Assembly: GCF_009380165.1 (NCBI RefSeq)
Contig: NZ_WHUF01000003.1
Location: forward strand, 806,001 to 870,000
Reading direction: 5' to 3'
Origin: Rugamonas rivuli
GTDB taxonomy: Bacteria > Pseudomonadota > Gammaproteobacteria > Burkholderiales > Burkholderiaceae_D
Length of the DNA stretch: 64,000 bases
Part shown: piece after piece, positions 33,862 through 43,735 of the stretch
Numbering within the stretch: position 1 is the stretch's first letter
Layout of the letters: the number at the start of each line of letters is the position of its first letter
The notes under the pieces: generated by a model
The model's input: only the letters and a program-made list of their open reading frames with translations
Told to the model about the DNA's origin: nothing
Database searches by the model: none
Made by a program: the position numbers and the translations under genes

Positions 33862-35361
33862 TTAAAAACGCGGCAAATGGGAAAACGGCAGCATGCCGCC
33901 GCTGACGCGCATCTTGCCGAATTCGGCGCAGCGGTTCAGTGTCGGGATGGCCTTGTCGGGATTGAGCAGGCCGGCCGGGTCGAAGGCGCGCTTGACCGAG
34001 AAGAATGCCTCCAGCTCGGCCGGCGCGAACTGCACGCACATCGAATTGATCTTCTCGATGCCCACGCCATGCTCGCCGGTGATGGTGCCGCCCACTTCCA
34101 CGCACAGGGCCAGGATCTCGGCGCCGAAGGCTTCTGCGCGTTCGAATTCGTCGGGGATGTTGGCGTTGAAGAGGATCAGCGGATGCAGGTTGCCGTCGCC
34201 CGCATGGAACACGTTGGCGCAGCGCAGGCCGTACTTGACTTCCATCTGCGCTATCCCTTCCAGCACCTGCCCCAGGCGCTTGCGCGGGATGGTGCCATCC
34301 ATGCAGTAGTAGTCCGGCGAGATGCGGCCCGCCGCCGGAAAGGCGTTCTTGCGGCCGGACCAGAACTTGAGCCGTTCCGCCTCCGTCTGCGACACCGCGA
34401 TGGCGCTGGCGCCGGCCGTGTTCAGCACCGCCGTCATGCGGGCGATTTCCTCTTCCACCTCTTCGATGGTGCCGTCGGCCTCGCACAGCAGGATAGCGGC
34501 GGCCTCCGTATCGTAGCCGGCCTGCACGAACGGTTCGACCATGCGCGACGAAGTCCGGTCCATCATTTCCAGCCCGGCCGGGATGATGCCCGCCGCGATC
34601 AGCGCCGCCACCGCGTGGCAGCCCGCCACCACCTCGTCGAACGAGGCCATGATGACGCGCGCGGTGGCCGGCTTAGGCACCAGCTTGACCGTGACCTCGG
34701 TGACGATGCCCAGCATGCCCTCGGAGCCGATGAACACCGACAGCAGGTCCAGCCCCGGCGCGTCGAGCGCTTCGCCGCCCAGTTCCACCACGTCGCCCTC
34801 CAGCGTCACCATGCGCACGCGCAGCACGTTGTGCACGGTCAGGCCGTATTTGAGGCAGTGCACGCCGCCGGAATTCTCCGCCACGTTGCCGCCGATGCTG
34901 CAGGCGATCTGCGACGACGGATCGGGCGCGTAGTACAGGCCATGCTGCGCCGCCGCTTCCGAGATCGCCAGGTTGCGCACGCCCGGCTGCACCACGGCGC
35001 TGCGCGAGTAGGCGTCCATGCGCACGATGCGGTTCAGGCGCGCGGTCGACAGCACCACGCCGTCTGCGATGGGCATGGCGCCGCCGGACAGGCCGGTACC
35101 GGCGCCGCGCGGCACGATGGGCACATTCAGCTCGCGGCACACCTGCAGTACGGCGACGATCTGCGCCTCGCTGTCAGGCAGCACGACGATCATCGGCAGC
35201 TGGCGGTAGGCGGCCAGGCCGTCGCATTCGTAGGGGCGGGTGTCTTCCGGTTCGGACAGCACGGCGCGCTCGGGCAGCACCTGCCGCAGCGCCGCGGCGA
35301 CCTGCGCGCGGCGGGCGGCGATATCGGCCAGGACGGCTCGTTCGGGAGTGGCAGTGTTCAT
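33862..35361 (-). CDS. glcD: Glycolate oxidase catalytic flavin subunit GlcD
   Basis: A 499-residue FAD-dependent 2-hydroxyacid oxidase. It has the FAD pyrophosphate loop VPRGAGTGLSGGAMP (about residues 82-96), IGGNVAENSGGVHCLKYG (about 152-169), GSEGMLGIVTEVTVK (about 213-227), and the C-terminal NVFHAGDGNLHP and GEHGVG metal/active-site motifs. The start was set at ATG 35361 (MNTATPER), near the usual GlcD N-terminus; in-frame ATG 35394 is possible, and neither has a clear ribosome-binding site. No glcC regulator or glcG gene is adjacent, unlike in E. coli. Confidence 0.93.
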   Translation of the reverse strand: MNTATPERAVLADIAARRAQVAAALRQVLPERAVLSEPEDTRPYECDGLAAYRQLPMIVVLPDSEAQIVAVLQVCRELNVPIVPRGAGTGLSGGAMPIADGVVLSTARLNRIVRMDAYSRSAVVQPGVRNLAISEAAAQHGLYYAPDPSSQIACSIGGNVAENSGGVHCLKYGLTVHNVLRVRMVTLEGDVVELGGEALDAPGLDLLSVFIGSEGMLGIVTEVTVKLVPKPATARVIMASFDEVVAGCHAVAALIAAGIIPAGLEMMDRTSSRMVEPFVQAGYDTEAAAILLCEADGTIEEVEEEIARMTAVLNTAGASAIAVSQTEAERLKFWSGRKNAFPAAGRISPDYYCMDGTIPRKRLGQVLEGIAQMEVKYGLRCANVFHAGDGNLHPLILFNANIPDEFERAEAFGAEILALCVEVGGTITGEHGVGIEKINSMCVQFAPAELEAFFSVKRAFDPAGLLNPDKAIPTLNRCAEFGKMRVSGGMLPFSHLPRF

Positions 35362-35486
35362 GGAGCGGGCACCTGGAAGCACTTGATCAGACATCGATTG
35401 TAAGCACAAACGCCGGCCGAGTCGAAATACCCGAGCAAATTGTTGTATTCTTCCGGGCGCAGCTTCATTACATCACTGGGACCGTT

Positions 35487-36041
35487 ATGGAAAAATTATT
35501 TGAAGAGGTTTGGCGCGAGGCGCTGGAACAGCGTTTCGGCGTGCCGGTGCAGGTCGCCGGCGTCAAGCTGGAGGCCCACCCTCGCATGCTGGTGTACTAC
35601 TTTAACGATTTCCCCACCAAGGGCATGCTGACCGCCGTCACCTGCGGCCTGTCGAGCGCCAACCGTCCCGAGTGGGTGCACGGCAGACCGGAGTTGATGT
35701 TCTCGCTGCGTACCGCCGACCCCTCCTGGGGCAGCGCCGCCGCCCTGCTGGCGCAGAATTTTTTCCAGACCGGTTCGTTCGCCTACCAGTCCTGCTTCAA
35801 GCTCGATGCGCCGATGTCGGGCGACAGCGCGATGAACGCCTGCTTCGTCTACAAGCCGTTTTTCCTGGAAGGCGACCAGCTCAAGTTCGAACTGCCCGAT
35901 CGCACCATTTACCTCGCCGGCCTGTATCCGATGTACGATGAGGAGGTGAGCCTGTACGAAACCAAGGGCCTGCAGGCGTTCTGGGAAACGCCCGGCTACG
36001 ACTACCTCAATCCGCGCCGCGCCAGCCTGGCGAAGCGCTAA
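35487..36041 (+). CDS. Suppressor-of-fused (SUFU) domain protein
   Basis: A 184-residue protein of the bacterial SUFU-like family, suggested by VTCGLSSANRPEWVHGRPELMFSLR (about residues 52-76) and the WGSAAALLAQ and KLDAPMSGDSAMNACFVYKP stretches. Bacterial members are soluble and often lie near polymorphic toxin systems, where some act as immunity proteins; others are chromosomal orphans like this one. No toxin gene is visible nearby. It is divergent from glcD, and precedes the adenosyltransferase gene by 23 bp on the same strand. Confidence 0.7.
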   Translation: MEKLFEEVWREALEQRFGVPVQVAGVKLEAHPRMLVYYFNDFPTKGMLTAVTCGLSSANRPEWVHGRPELMFSLRTADPSWGSAAALLAQNFFQTGSFAYQSCFKLDAPMSGDSAMNACFVYKPFFLEGDQLKFELPDRTIYLAGLYPMYDEEVSLYETKGLQAFWETPGYDYLNPRRASLAKR

Positions 36042-36064
36042 CCTCACACCGACCAGGAGCCAAT

Positions 36065-36619
36065 ATGGGCAACCGACTCTCCAAAATCGCCACCCGCACC
36101 GGCGACGGCGGCACCACCGGCCTCGGTGACGGCAGCCGCACCGACAAGGACAGCGTGCGCATCGACTCGATCGGCGAAGTCGACGAACTGAACTCGCACA
36201 TCGGCCTGCTGCTGTGCGAAGACATGCCGGCCGATCTGCGCGAAGAACTGATCACCATCCAGCACGACCTGTTCGACCTGGGCGGCGAATTGTGCATCCC
36301 CGGCTACCAGATGATCACCGAGGCGCACGTCGAGCGCCTGGACACGCTGCTGGCCAAGTACAACGCCACGCTGCCGGCGCTGACGGAGTTCATCCTGCCG
36401 GCCGGCTCGCGCGCGGCCTCGCAGGCGCACGTGTGCCGCACCGTGTGCCGCCGCGCCGAGCGCGCCATCGTCACGCTGGGCAAGGCCGAGACCATCCACG
36501 AGCATCCGCGCCAGTACGTGAACCGTTTGTCGGACCTGATGTTTGTGCTGTCGCGCGTGTTGAACCGCTACGCCGGCGGCAGCGACGTGCTGTGGCAGCA
36601 CGAGCGCAAACGCGGCTAA
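36065..36619 (+). CDS. Cob(I)alamin adenosyltransferase, PduO type
   Basis: A 184-residue ATP:cob(I)yrinic acid a,c-diamide adenosyltransferase. It carries TRTGDGGTTGLGDGSRTDKD (about residues 11-30) for ATP binding, RIDSIGEVDELNSHIGLL and the C-terminal CRRAERAIVTL and YVNRLSDLMFVLSR motifs of the PduO fold. It produces adenosylcobalamin for B12-dependent enzymes or for salvage. Length matches other stand-alone PduO proteins. An AGGAG site precedes the ATG. No cobalamin synthesis genes are nearby. Confidence 0.93.
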   Translation: MGNRLSKIATRTGDGGTTGLGDGSRTDKDSVRIDSIGEVDELNSHIGLLLCEDMPADLREELITIQHDLFDLGGELCIPGYQMITEAHVERLDTLLAKYNATLPALTEFILPAGSRAASQAHVCRTVCRRAERAIVTLGKAETIHEHPRQYVNRLSDLMFVLSRVLNRYAGGSDVLWQHERKRG

Positions 36620-36638
36620 GGCTGCGCGAACGACAGGA

Positions 36639-37391
36639 CTAGCGGCTGGACTGGAACAGCAGCGCCATGCCCTTGGCCATGCTGAGGCGCGAGGCGCTGG
36701 CCGGATAGGCGCCGGCCACCAGCGCCAGCTGGTCGCCGTCGGACAGCTTGCGGTAGAAGCTGACCATGTCGGCTGCCGGCCAGCCGGCACGGTGCGCCAG
36801 CACCATGCCCAATTGGTCGGCCTCGGATTCCTGCAGGCTCGATAGCTTGGACAGCCGTATCTGCACCGACACGTCGCTCTCCAGCCGCTCCATCACCACC
36901 TCCAGCGGCACGGCCGGATAGCGGTTCAGGAATAGCGCTTCCGACAAGGTTTCACGATGATGTTCGGCCACGGCGTGGGCGATCTCGTGGGCCAGCAGGG
37001 TCGCCAGTTCGCCATCGTTCAATGCCAGCTGGCGCACAAAGGCGCTGCCCACCAGGATCTTCCCGCCTGCCATGCAAATGGCGTCGACGTCGGTGTCGCT
37101 GGTGGTGTGGAATTCCCATTGCCAGGCGACGGCCTCCGGCTTCAGCGCCACGGCGGCGCGTATCAGGCCTGCGCCTATGGTTTGCAGGCGGGCCAGCAAG
37201 GCGCGGTCATCGTCCAGGCGGCCGGCGGCGGCCAGTTCGACCATGCGGTCGATATAGCGGTCCTCCACGGTGCTGGCCACTTCCTCGGCGCTGAAGCTCA
37301 ACTCCTGCACCCTGCCCGACTCCGGCACCTGCGCACCCGCCATCCCGCAGGCGAACAGCAAACCGGCAAACAGGGCGGCGGCGGCGTTCAT
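36639..37391 (-). CDS. Exported M48-family metalloprotease
   Basis: A 250-residue zinc protease with a signal peptide (about residues 1-20, ending GMAGA). The zinc motif HEIAH (LLAHEIAHAVAEHH, about residues 134-147) and the third ligand in ESEADQLG (about residue 188) are intact. It resembles the BepA/YfgC-type periplasmic M48 group but lacks the TPR domain, so it is a minimal form. The ATG at 37391 is preferred over an in-frame TTG at 37406, giving a normal signal peptide. It is preceded by the dxs terminator, so it has its own promoter. Confidence 0.82.
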   Translation of the reverse strand: MNAAAALFAGLLFACGMAGAQVPESGRVQELSFSAEEVASTVEDRYIDRMVELAAAGRLDDDRALLARLQTIGAGLIRAAVALKPEAVAWQWEFHTTSDTDVDAICMAGGKILVGSAFVRQLALNDGELATLLAHEIAHAVAEHHRETLSEALFLNRYPAVPLEVVMERLESDVSVQIRLSKLSSLQESEADQLGMVLAHRAGWPAADMVSFYRKLSDGDQLALVAGAYPASASRLSMAKGMALLFQSSR

Positions 37392-37451
37392 GGCGATATA
37401 AACCAAATAAACTGTTTATATCAATATAGGACGCACCTTCGCGATAGGCAA

Positions 37452-37477
37452 GAAAAAAGCCGCCCGGAGGCGGCTTT
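37452..37477 (-). terminator. Rho-independent terminator of the xseB-ispA-dxs operon
   Basis: On the minus strand a 9-bp stem (AAAGCCGCC pairing with GGCGGCTTT) with a 4-nt loop is followed by a run of T residues. It lies about 20 bp after the dxs stop at 37498 and points leftward, matching the operon direction. Confidence 0.88.
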
Positions 37478-37497
37478 GAGCGTAACAGCAACGGGTT

Positions 37498-39369
37498 TTA
37501 GCCGTTGTTGACCACCAGGCGCGGCTCGGCTGCGGCGTGGCGTGCCTGGATCGAGGCGGTGATGCCGGCGGCGTCCAGGCCCACGCTGGCCAGCAGCTTG
37601 GCCGGGTCGCCATGGTCGATGAACTTGTCCGGCAGGCCGAGCATCTGCAAAGGCTTGACGATGCCTTCGGCGGCCAGCGCTTCGGCCACGGCGGAACCTG
37701 CTCCGCCCATGATGCAGCCCTCTTCCACCGTCACCAGGTAGTCGTGTTCGGCCGCCAGCTGCTTGACCAGTTCCACGTCCAGCGGCTTGACGAAGCGCAT
37801 ATTGGCCACCGTGGCGTCCAGCGCCTCGCCAGCGGCGACTGCCGGCGCAACCATCGAGCCGAAGGCCAAAATGGCAATCTTCTGGCCCTTGCGCTTGATT
37901 TCGCCCTTGCCGATTTCTATCGTCGTCAGCTCCGGCTGGATCGCCGCGCCGATGCCGGCGCCGCGCGGGTAGCGGATCGCCGCCGGTCCCTTGTAGTGGT
38001 AGCCGGTGCTCAGCATCTGGCGGCATTCGTTTTCGTCCGATGCCGCCATCACCACCATGTTCGGGATGCAGCGCAGATAAGCCAGGTCGTAGTTGCCGGC
38101 GTGGGTGGCGCCGTCCGCGCCCACCAGGCCCGCGCGGTCCAGCGCGAAGGTCACGTCCAGGTTTTGCAGCGCCACGTCGTGGATCAGCTGGTCGTAGCCG
38201 CGCTGCAGGAAGGTGGAGTAGATCGCCACCACCGGCTTCAGGCCTTCGCAAGCCAGGCCGGCGCCGAAGGTGACGGCGTGCTGCTCGGCGATGCCGACGT
38301 CGAAGTAGCGGTCCGGATGCTCCTTCTCGAAGCGCACCATGCCCGAACCTTCGCGCATGGCCGGCGTGATGCCGACCAGCTTCTTGTCGGCGGCGGCCAT
38401 GTCGCACAGCCAGTTGCCGAAGACGTCGGTGTAGCTCATCTTGCCCGGCGCGGCGGCCGGCTTGATGCCTTCGGCCGGATTGAACTTGCCGGGGCCGTGG
38501 TAAAGCGTCGGCTCGGCCTCGGCCAGCTTGTAGCCCTGGCCCTTCTTGGTGACGACGTGCAGGAACTGCGGGCCCTTGAGCTGCTTGATGTTCTGCAGCG
38601 TGGGGATCAGCGATTCGAGGTCGTGGCCGTCGATCGGGCCGATGTAGTTGAAGCCGAACTCCTCGAACATCGTGGCCGGAACCACCATGCCCTTGGCGTG
38701 TTCTTCCAGGCGCTTGGCCAGCTCCAGCACGGGGCCGGGCAGCACGGACTTGCCGACGTTCTTGGCGGCGGCGTAGAACTGCCCCGACATCAAACGCGCC
38801 AGGTAGCGGTTCAGCGCACCCACCGGCGGCGAGATCGACATGTCGTTGTCGTTCAGGATCACCAGCAGATTGACGTCTTCCTGCACGCCGGCGTTGTTCA
38901 GCGCTTCGAAGGCCATGCCGGCCGTCATCGAGCCGTCGCCGATCACGGCGATCGCATGGCGGTGCTCGCCCTTGATCTTGGCCGCCTGCGCCATGCCCAG
39001 CGCCGCCGAGATCGAGGTCGACGAGTGGGCGGTGCCGAAGGTGTCGTATTCGCTTTCGTCGCGTTTCGGGAAGCCCGAGATGCCGTTGAGCTGGCGCAGC
39101 GTGTGCATGCGCTCGCGGCGGCCGGTGAGGATCTTGTGCGAGTAGGTCTGGTGGCCCACGTCCCACACGATGCGGTCGTGCGGCGTGTTGAACACGTAGT
39201 GCAGCGCCACGGTCAGTTCGACCGTGCCCAGGTTGGACGACAGATGGCCGCCGGTCTTCGACACCGAATCCAGCAGGTAGCTGCGCAATTCATGCGCGAG
39301 CGGGGTCAGCTGGGTGCGCGCCAGTTTGCGCACATCCGCTGGTGAGTCTATGTTTTCGAGCAATTTCAT
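37498..39369 (-). CDS. dxs: 1-deoxy-D-xylulose-5-phosphate synthase
   Basis: A 623-residue thiamine-diphosphate enzyme that condenses pyruvate with glyceraldehyde 3-phosphate, the entry step of the MEP isoprenoid pathway. It has [13 protein letters not shown] (about residues 73-85), the TPP motif [17 protein letters not shown] (about residues 145-161) and the C-terminal transketolase-type domains ([25 protein letters not shown]). Length matches Dxs of other proteobacteria. Its start abuts the ispA stop, so xseB-ispA-dxs form one unit; a terminator follows. Confidence 0.97.
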   Translation of the reverse strand: MKLLENIDSPADVRKLARTQLTPLAHELRSYLLDSVSKTGGHLSSNLGTVELTVALHYVFNTPHDRIVWDVGHQTYSHKILTGRRERMHTLRQLNGISGFPKRDESEYDTFGTAHSSTSISAALGMAQAAKIKGEHRHAIAVIGDGSMTAGMAFEALNNAGVQEDVNLLVILNDNDMSISPPVGALNRYLARLMSGQFYAAAKNVGKSVLPGPVLELAKRLEEHAKGMVVPATMFEEFGFNYIGPIDGHDLESLIPTLQNIKQLKGPQFLHVVTKKGQGYKLAEAEPTLYHGPGKFNPAEGIKPAAAPGKMSYTDVFGNWLCDMAAADKKLVGITPAMREGSGMVRFEKEHPDRYFDVGIAEQHAVTFGAGLACEGLKPVVAIYSTFLQRGYDQLIHDVALQNLDVTFALDRAGLVGADGATHAGNYDLAYLRCIPNMVVMAASDENECRQMLSTGYHYKGPAAIRYPRGAGIGAAIQPELTTIEIGKGEIKRKGQKIAILAFGSMVAPAVAAGEALDATVANMRFVKPLDVELVKQLAAEHDYLVTVEEGCIMGGAGSAVAEALAAEGIVKPLQMLGLPDKFIDHGDPAKLLASVGLDAAGITASIQARHAAAEPRLVVNNG

Positions 39370-40260
39370 TTATGCCTTCCGCTGCACGATCAAATCCGCG
39401 AGTTCGCGTAACCGCAGAGCTTTTTCTCCAAACGGCGCGAGCGCTGCGTGCGCGTCGAGCCGCAATTTTTGCGCCAGCGCGCGCGACGGTTCCAGACCCA
39501 GGATCGAGACATAGGTCGGCTTGTTGTCGGCGGCGTCCTTGCCGGCGGTCTTGCCCAGCGTGGCCGAATCGGCCGTGGCGTCGAGCACGTCGTCCACCAC
39601 CTGGAAGGCCAGGCCGATGGCACGTGCGTAGTCGTTCAGCGCCTGCAGTTCGGCCGGTTCCAGATCCTTGCCGGCCAGCGCACCCAGTACCACCGCGGCG
39701 CGCAGCAGCGCACCGGTTTTCAGCTGGTGCATCTGCTCCAGCTGCTCCAGCGTCAGGCTCAGGCCGACGCTGTCGAGATCGATTGCCTGGCCGCCGCACA
39801 TGCCGGCCGAGCCGGAGGCGTGCGCCAGCAGGCGCAGCATCGCCACCTGGCGCGCCGCGGGAATGCTGTCCGCTTCCGACAACACCAGGAAGGCCTGCGA
39901 TTGCAGCGCGTCGCCGACCAGCAGCGCGGTCGCTTCGTCGTAGGCCACATGCACCGTCGGCTTGCCGCGGCGCAGTTCATCGTCGTCCATGCACGGCATG
40001 TCGTCGTGCACCAGCGAGTAGGCGTGGATCATTTCCACCGCCGCCGCCGCGCGGCTCAGGATGGCCGCGTCGGCGCCGAACAGGGCGCCGGCCGCGTACA
40101 CCAGCAGCGGACGCACGCGCTTGCCGCCACCCAGCAGCGCGTAGCGCATCGCCGCGTGCAGCTTGGCCGGGACCACGGCGGGCGCAGGCAGGAAACCGGA
40201 TAAATCGTTTTCCGATGCCGCCTGCACGGTTTTCATCCAGTCGTCGAAGGCGCCGTTCAT
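39370..40260 (-). CDS. ispA: Farnesyl diphosphate synthase (short-chain polyprenyl synthase)
   Basis: A 296-residue trans-prenyltransferase that makes farnesyl diphosphate. The two Asp-rich motifs are DDMPCMDDDELRRGK (about residues 84-98) and DDVLD (about residues 222-226); the region GGGKRVRPLL (about 45-54) is also family-specific. It shares a 4-bp overlap with xseB (ATGA) and adjoins dxs, the standard order xseB-ispA-dxs. Product chain length is inferred from the family and neighbours. Confidence 0.95.
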   Translation of the reverse strand: MNGAFDDWMKTVQAASENDLSGFLPAPAVVPAKLHAAMRYALLGGGKRVRPLLVYAAGALFGADAAILSRAAAAVEMIHAYSLVHDDMPCMDDDELRRGKPTVHVAYDEATALLVGDALQSQAFLVLSEADSIPAARQVAMLRLLAHASGSAGMCGGQAIDLDSVGLSLTLEQLEQMHQLKTGALLRAAVVLGALAGKDLEPAELQALNDYARAIGLAFQVVDDVLDATADSATLGKTAGKDAADNKPTYVSILGLEPSRALAQKLRLDAHAALAPFGEKALRLRELADLIVQRKA

Positions 40261-40514
40261 TGTTCGGCCTCGGCGGCTTCCGCGAAGGGCTTGAGCATGT
40301 CGCCCTCCAGCACCTTGACCTGGGATTCCACTTTTTCCAGCTGGGCGGCGCAGAATTTCACCAGCTCCGAGCCGCGCGCATAGGCGGCCACCGAAGCTTC
40401 CAGCGGCAGTTGGCCTGCCTCCATTTGGGCAACCAGCTGCGCCAGCTCCGCCATCGCTTCTTCAAACGAGACGGGGGCGGCGGCGGTCGCGTCGGCAGTT
40501 AATTTCTTAGACAT
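40257..40514 (-). CDS. xseB: Exodeoxyribonuclease VII small subunit
   Basis: An 85-residue protein with the XseB core FEEAMAELAQLVAQMEAGQLPLEASVAAY (about residues 18-46), followed by a helical GSELVKFCAAQLEKVESQVKVLE. It assembles in several copies with XseA to form exonuclease VII, which degrades single-stranded DNA. The ATG at 40514 (MSKKLTADA) gives the usual length; a longer in-frame start at 40568 lacks similarity. xseA is not in the window. It overlaps ispA by 4 bp. Confidence 0.93.
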   Translation of the reverse strand: MSKKLTADATAAAPVSFEEAMAELAQLVAQMEAGQLPLEASVAAYARGSELVKFCAAQLEKVESQVKVLEGDMLKPFAEAAEAEQ

Positions 40515-40722
40515 AGTTGGTCGAATTTTTCCAAGCAATACAGGCGTGCGAAATGCCAAAAACACCATACAACTAGCGAGGACGCAGTGTAACCCTATAT
40601 TTTAGAGCAAACCACCTGATCCGGTGAGACTAAAGAGAATGCGGCGGGGGCTAAAACGACTGAATGGCATATCCGCAACGTTGTAGATGTTACAATTAAT
40701 TCTTTTACAATCAGGAAAACCC

Positions 40723-43653
40723 ATGCCTTCCTTGCTCCGATTTTCAATATTTCCCGCGCTGTTGTTCGGCTTAGGCTTGTCGCAGCTGGCGCACGCGGCG
40801 ACCTTCCCCACGGAGGTGATTTTCGAAGCGGAGCCCGGCACCGCGCCAACGCTATGGGAGAGCAGCAACAATCCGGCGCTCGAACCATCCACGCAATACC
40901 TGATGGTCACTGGCAAACCCAATCAAGACCTGCCCAGCGCCAGCTCCGCCGATGAGCTTACCTACACCATCGACGTGAAGAGCACCGGAACTCATAAAAT
41001 CTGGTTGCGCGTATGGGCCCTCGGCGACTGGCGCGACTCCTTTCATCTGGCGATCGACGACGGCAGCGCCTACACGCAATACTGGGTCCGGGCGTCACCA
41101 GCCTGGCAGTGGTTTTCCATTCCCGCCAAAGACCTGAAAGCCGGGCCACATAAGCTGAGGATCAAGTATGCGAAATCAGGATTGGGGCTGGATCGGCTGC
41201 TGGTGACCAGGCGCCTGGATTTCGTGCCCCGTGGCCTGGGTGAAAATCCCACGGTGTACAACTCCATGCCCGCCAATCCTTATCCGGCGCCCACGGTACT
41301 GCCACCGGCCGAACATCCGCGCCTGTTTGTACGCAGCACCGACCTGCCCCTGCTGCGCGAGCTCGAAACGGAATCGAACACCGCGCCGGGAATAGAGTAC
41401 GCGCAACTGAAGGCAGCCTGGCGCCGTCTGCGGGACAATGCCGCGGCAAATCCCAATGGCGTGCTGCCGACACAGCCGCCGCCGCCAACCGATCCCAAGG
41501 ACGTCCAGAAAGCACTGGACAGTTACTGCGTCGGCACGGCCCGCCCCGCCATCCAGGCCAAGGCCTTGAGCTATCTTGTCGACAGCAACACGACCAGTGG
41601 CCAGCAGGCGATCAATATGATGAACGCGTATTGGGAGGTCTGCAAATCACCGGATAGCCGCACCATCGGCGAGGGCATTACGCTCATGGCCATGGTCTAC
41701 GACTGGGCTTACCCGCTGCTCGGCACGGAACAAAAGACCGCATTCATCGAACGCTTCATGGCGCTGGCCCCGCAAATGGAATTCGGCTTCGCGGACGCAA
41801 GCAAGCAGGGAGCAGTGGTCGGCCACGGCAGCGAAGCCCAGCTGATGCGCGATCAACTGAGCGCCGGCGTGGCGTTCTACGACGAAGCCCCGCAAATCTA
41901 TCAGATTACCGCCGGCCGCTTCTTCCAGGACTTTGTCGCACCGCGCAACTTCGCGTACGCAGCGGGCACCCATCATCAAGGCGACTCGTATGGCCCTTAT
42001 CGCTACTCATGGGACATGTTTGCATCGTGGATCTTCCGCCGCATGGGCGCCGGCGATGTCTTCGACGCCAGCCAGCAATCGGTCCCGTATCAATGGCTGT
42101 ACATCCGCCGCCCCGACGGACAGCTGATGCGCGACGGCGACAGCTATCAATCCGTTTATACGAATTTCCTCGCATATTGGACCGAGCCCAACGCCTATAT
42201 GCTGTCTGGCGTCTATTACAACGATCCGTATATCAAGCATGAATTTGCGCAGCAGCTGTCCGCCCTGGGTTCGGCGAGCAGCCTGAAGTCCAACGATATC
42301 TGGCAAGTCCTGTTCAGCAATCCCCGGCAAAGCGCCACGCCCGCCAAAGCCCTGCCGTTAAGCAGATATTTTGCCGATCCCGCAGGATTGATGGTCGCCC
42401 GAACCGGGTGGACCGACAGCGTTGTCGCCCAGCTGAACTCGCCGGTGGCCATCGCCACCATGAAAGTGGGCAGCGTCCGTTTCGCCAATCACCAGCACCT
42501 CGACGCCGGCCACTTCCAGCTGTACTACAAGGGGCCGCTGGCCATCGATTCGGGCATCTACGAGGGCAAAACCAGCGATCGGAAGGCGGATTTGAATTAC
42601 GGCAGCCTCCACGACTCGAACTACCACAAACGCACCATCGCGCATAATGCCATGCTGGTTTTCGATCGCGCGGAGACCTTCGCCCAAACCGATTCGAACG
42701 ACGGCGGCCAGCGCTTCGTCGCTGTAGAGCCTGCGACCCTGACGGCCCTGCTCGCCCCTCAAAACGGCTACATCACCGGAAGCAGTCAGGACAGCCACAT
42801 CGGTCCCGACAGCGACACGCCGGACTACAGCTATTTGAAGGGTGACATCGCCAAAGCCTATACGTCCAAGGTGGTCAACTACACGCGCTCGTTCGTGTTC
42901 CTCAATCTGAAAGACAAGCAGCATCCGGCGGCATTGGTCGTGCTCGACAAGATCAAGTCTTACAGCTCCGGCATGAAGAAGACCTGGCTGCTGCACAGCG
43001 AGCAGGAGCCCGCCATCGCAGGCGACACCGTGACCATCCTGCGCAATGCCAAGGGCTATAACGGCAAGCTGATTAACCGCACCATCTTGCCCGCCGGCGC
43101 ATCGATCAGCAAAGTCGGCGGCAGCGGCAATGAATTCAGCACGTTCAGCCGCATCACGGGGGCCAGCATCAACTACCCCATCGTCGTGTCCAACCCGGCC
43201 AACAGCGACGAGCCCGGCGCATGGCGCGTCGAAGTATCGCCAGCCACCGATGCCGAAGCGGACGTCTTCCTCAACACGATGCAGGTGATGGATGCGGACA
43301 GCGCGCTGCCGGCACTGGCGACGGCTGCCATCGCCTCGGATGAGCTGAACGGTGTGCAGATCGGCAACCGGGCGGTACTGTTCTCCAAGACGCAGGACTA
43401 CATCGCCAGCAAGGCCGGCTTTATCCTGCCGACCTCCCAGAGCGCGGTGCGGGTGCTGGTTACCGACCTGGCGGCCGGATACTGGTCTGTCAACAAGGAC
43501 AATGTTCAGGGCGGCGTCGAATATGAGGTAAAAAGCGGCCAAGGAGTGCTGTACTTCGATGCCGGCACCGGAGGAAAGTACACGCTGAGCCGGGCTGACA
43601 CCCGGACTTTACCAGCTCCGCCGCCGTTACAGAGCTTGCCGCTGCCAAATTAA
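40723..43653 (+). CDS. Secreted heparinase II/III-like polysaccharide lyase
   Basis: A 976-residue exported protein: signal peptide (about residues 1-26, ending AHA), an N-terminal beta-rich carbohydrate-binding-like domain (about 28-165), an alpha-helical toroid (about 180-520), and a beta-sandwich C-terminal region. The motif NHQHLDAGHFQLYYKGPLAIDSGIYEG (about residues 590-616) resembles the heparinase II/III active site, and GTHHQGDSYGPYR (about 416-428) fits the toroid catalytic part. Substrate is unknown (uronate polysaccharide likely). AGGAAA precedes the ATG. Codon use is somewhat less GC-rich than the neighbours; no transport or sulfatase genes are adjacent. Confidence 0.78.
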   Translation: MPSLLRFSIFPALLFGLGLSQLAHAATFPTEVIFEAEPGTAPTLWESSNNPALEPSTQYLMVTGKPNQDLPSASSADELTYTIDVKSTGTHKIWLRVWALGDWRDSFHLAIDDGSAYTQYWVRASPAWQWFSIPAKDLKAGPHKLRIKYAKSGLGLDRLLVTRRLDFVPRGLGENPTVYNSMPANPYPAPTVLPPAEHPRLFVRSTDLPLLRELETESNTAPGIEYAQLKAAWRRLRDNAAANPNGVLPTQPPPPTDPKDVQKALDSYCVGTARPAIQAKALSYLVDSNTTSGQQAINMMNAYWEVCKSPDSRTIGEGITLMAMVYDWAYPLLGTEQKTAFIERFMALAPQMEFGFADASKQGAVVGHGSEAQLMRDQLSAGVAFYDEAPQIYQITAGRFFQDFVAPRNFAYAAGTHHQGDSYGPYRYSWDMFASWIFRRMGAGDVFDASQQSVPYQWLYIRRPDGQLMRDGDSYQSVYTNFLAYWTEPNAYMLSGVYYNDPYIKHEFAQQLSALGSASSLKSNDIWQVLFSNPRQSATPAKALPLSRYFADPAGLMVARTGWTDSVVAQLNSPVAIATMKVGSVRFANHQHLDAGHFQLYYKGPLAIDSGIYEGKTSDRKADLNYGSLHDSNYHKRTIAHNAMLVFDRAETFAQTDSNDGGQRFVAVEPATLTALLAPQNGYITGSSQDSHIGPDSDTPDYSYLKGDIAKAYTSKVVNYTRSFVFLNLKDKQHPAALVVLDKIKSYSSGMKKTWLLHSEQEPAIAGDTVTILRNAKGYNGKLINRTILPAGASISKVGGSGNEFSTFSRITGASINYPIVVSNPANSDEPGAWRVEVSPATDAEADVFLNTMQVMDADSALPALATAAIASDELNGVQIGNRAVLFSKTQDYIASKAGFILPTSQSAVRVLVTDLAAGYWSVNKDNVQGGVEYEVKSGQGVLYFDAGTGGKYTLSRADTRTLPAPPPLQSLPLPN

Positions 43654-43682
43654 CCGGCCGCGCGCCGGGAATCAGCAGTTCG

Positions 43683-43704
43683 GGCGGCCCACGGGCCGCC
43701 TTTT
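43683..43704 (+). terminator. Terminator after the heparinase-like gene
   Basis: The stem GGCGGCCC pairs with GGGCCGCC across a 2-nt loop (or 7 bp with a 4-nt loop), followed by TTTT. It lies about 30 bp after the stop at 43653 on the same strand. Confidence 0.8.
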
Positions 43705-43735
43705 CATTTAAACAATCAAACTTACGCTTCCCGGC

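Noticed and set aside
31576..35403. Open frame of 1275 codons on the plus strand opposite glcDEF
   Set aside because: It runs antisense to three intact, well-recognised genes, its translation is low-complexity Arg/His/Gly-rich with no family likeness, and it arises from GC-rich third positions.
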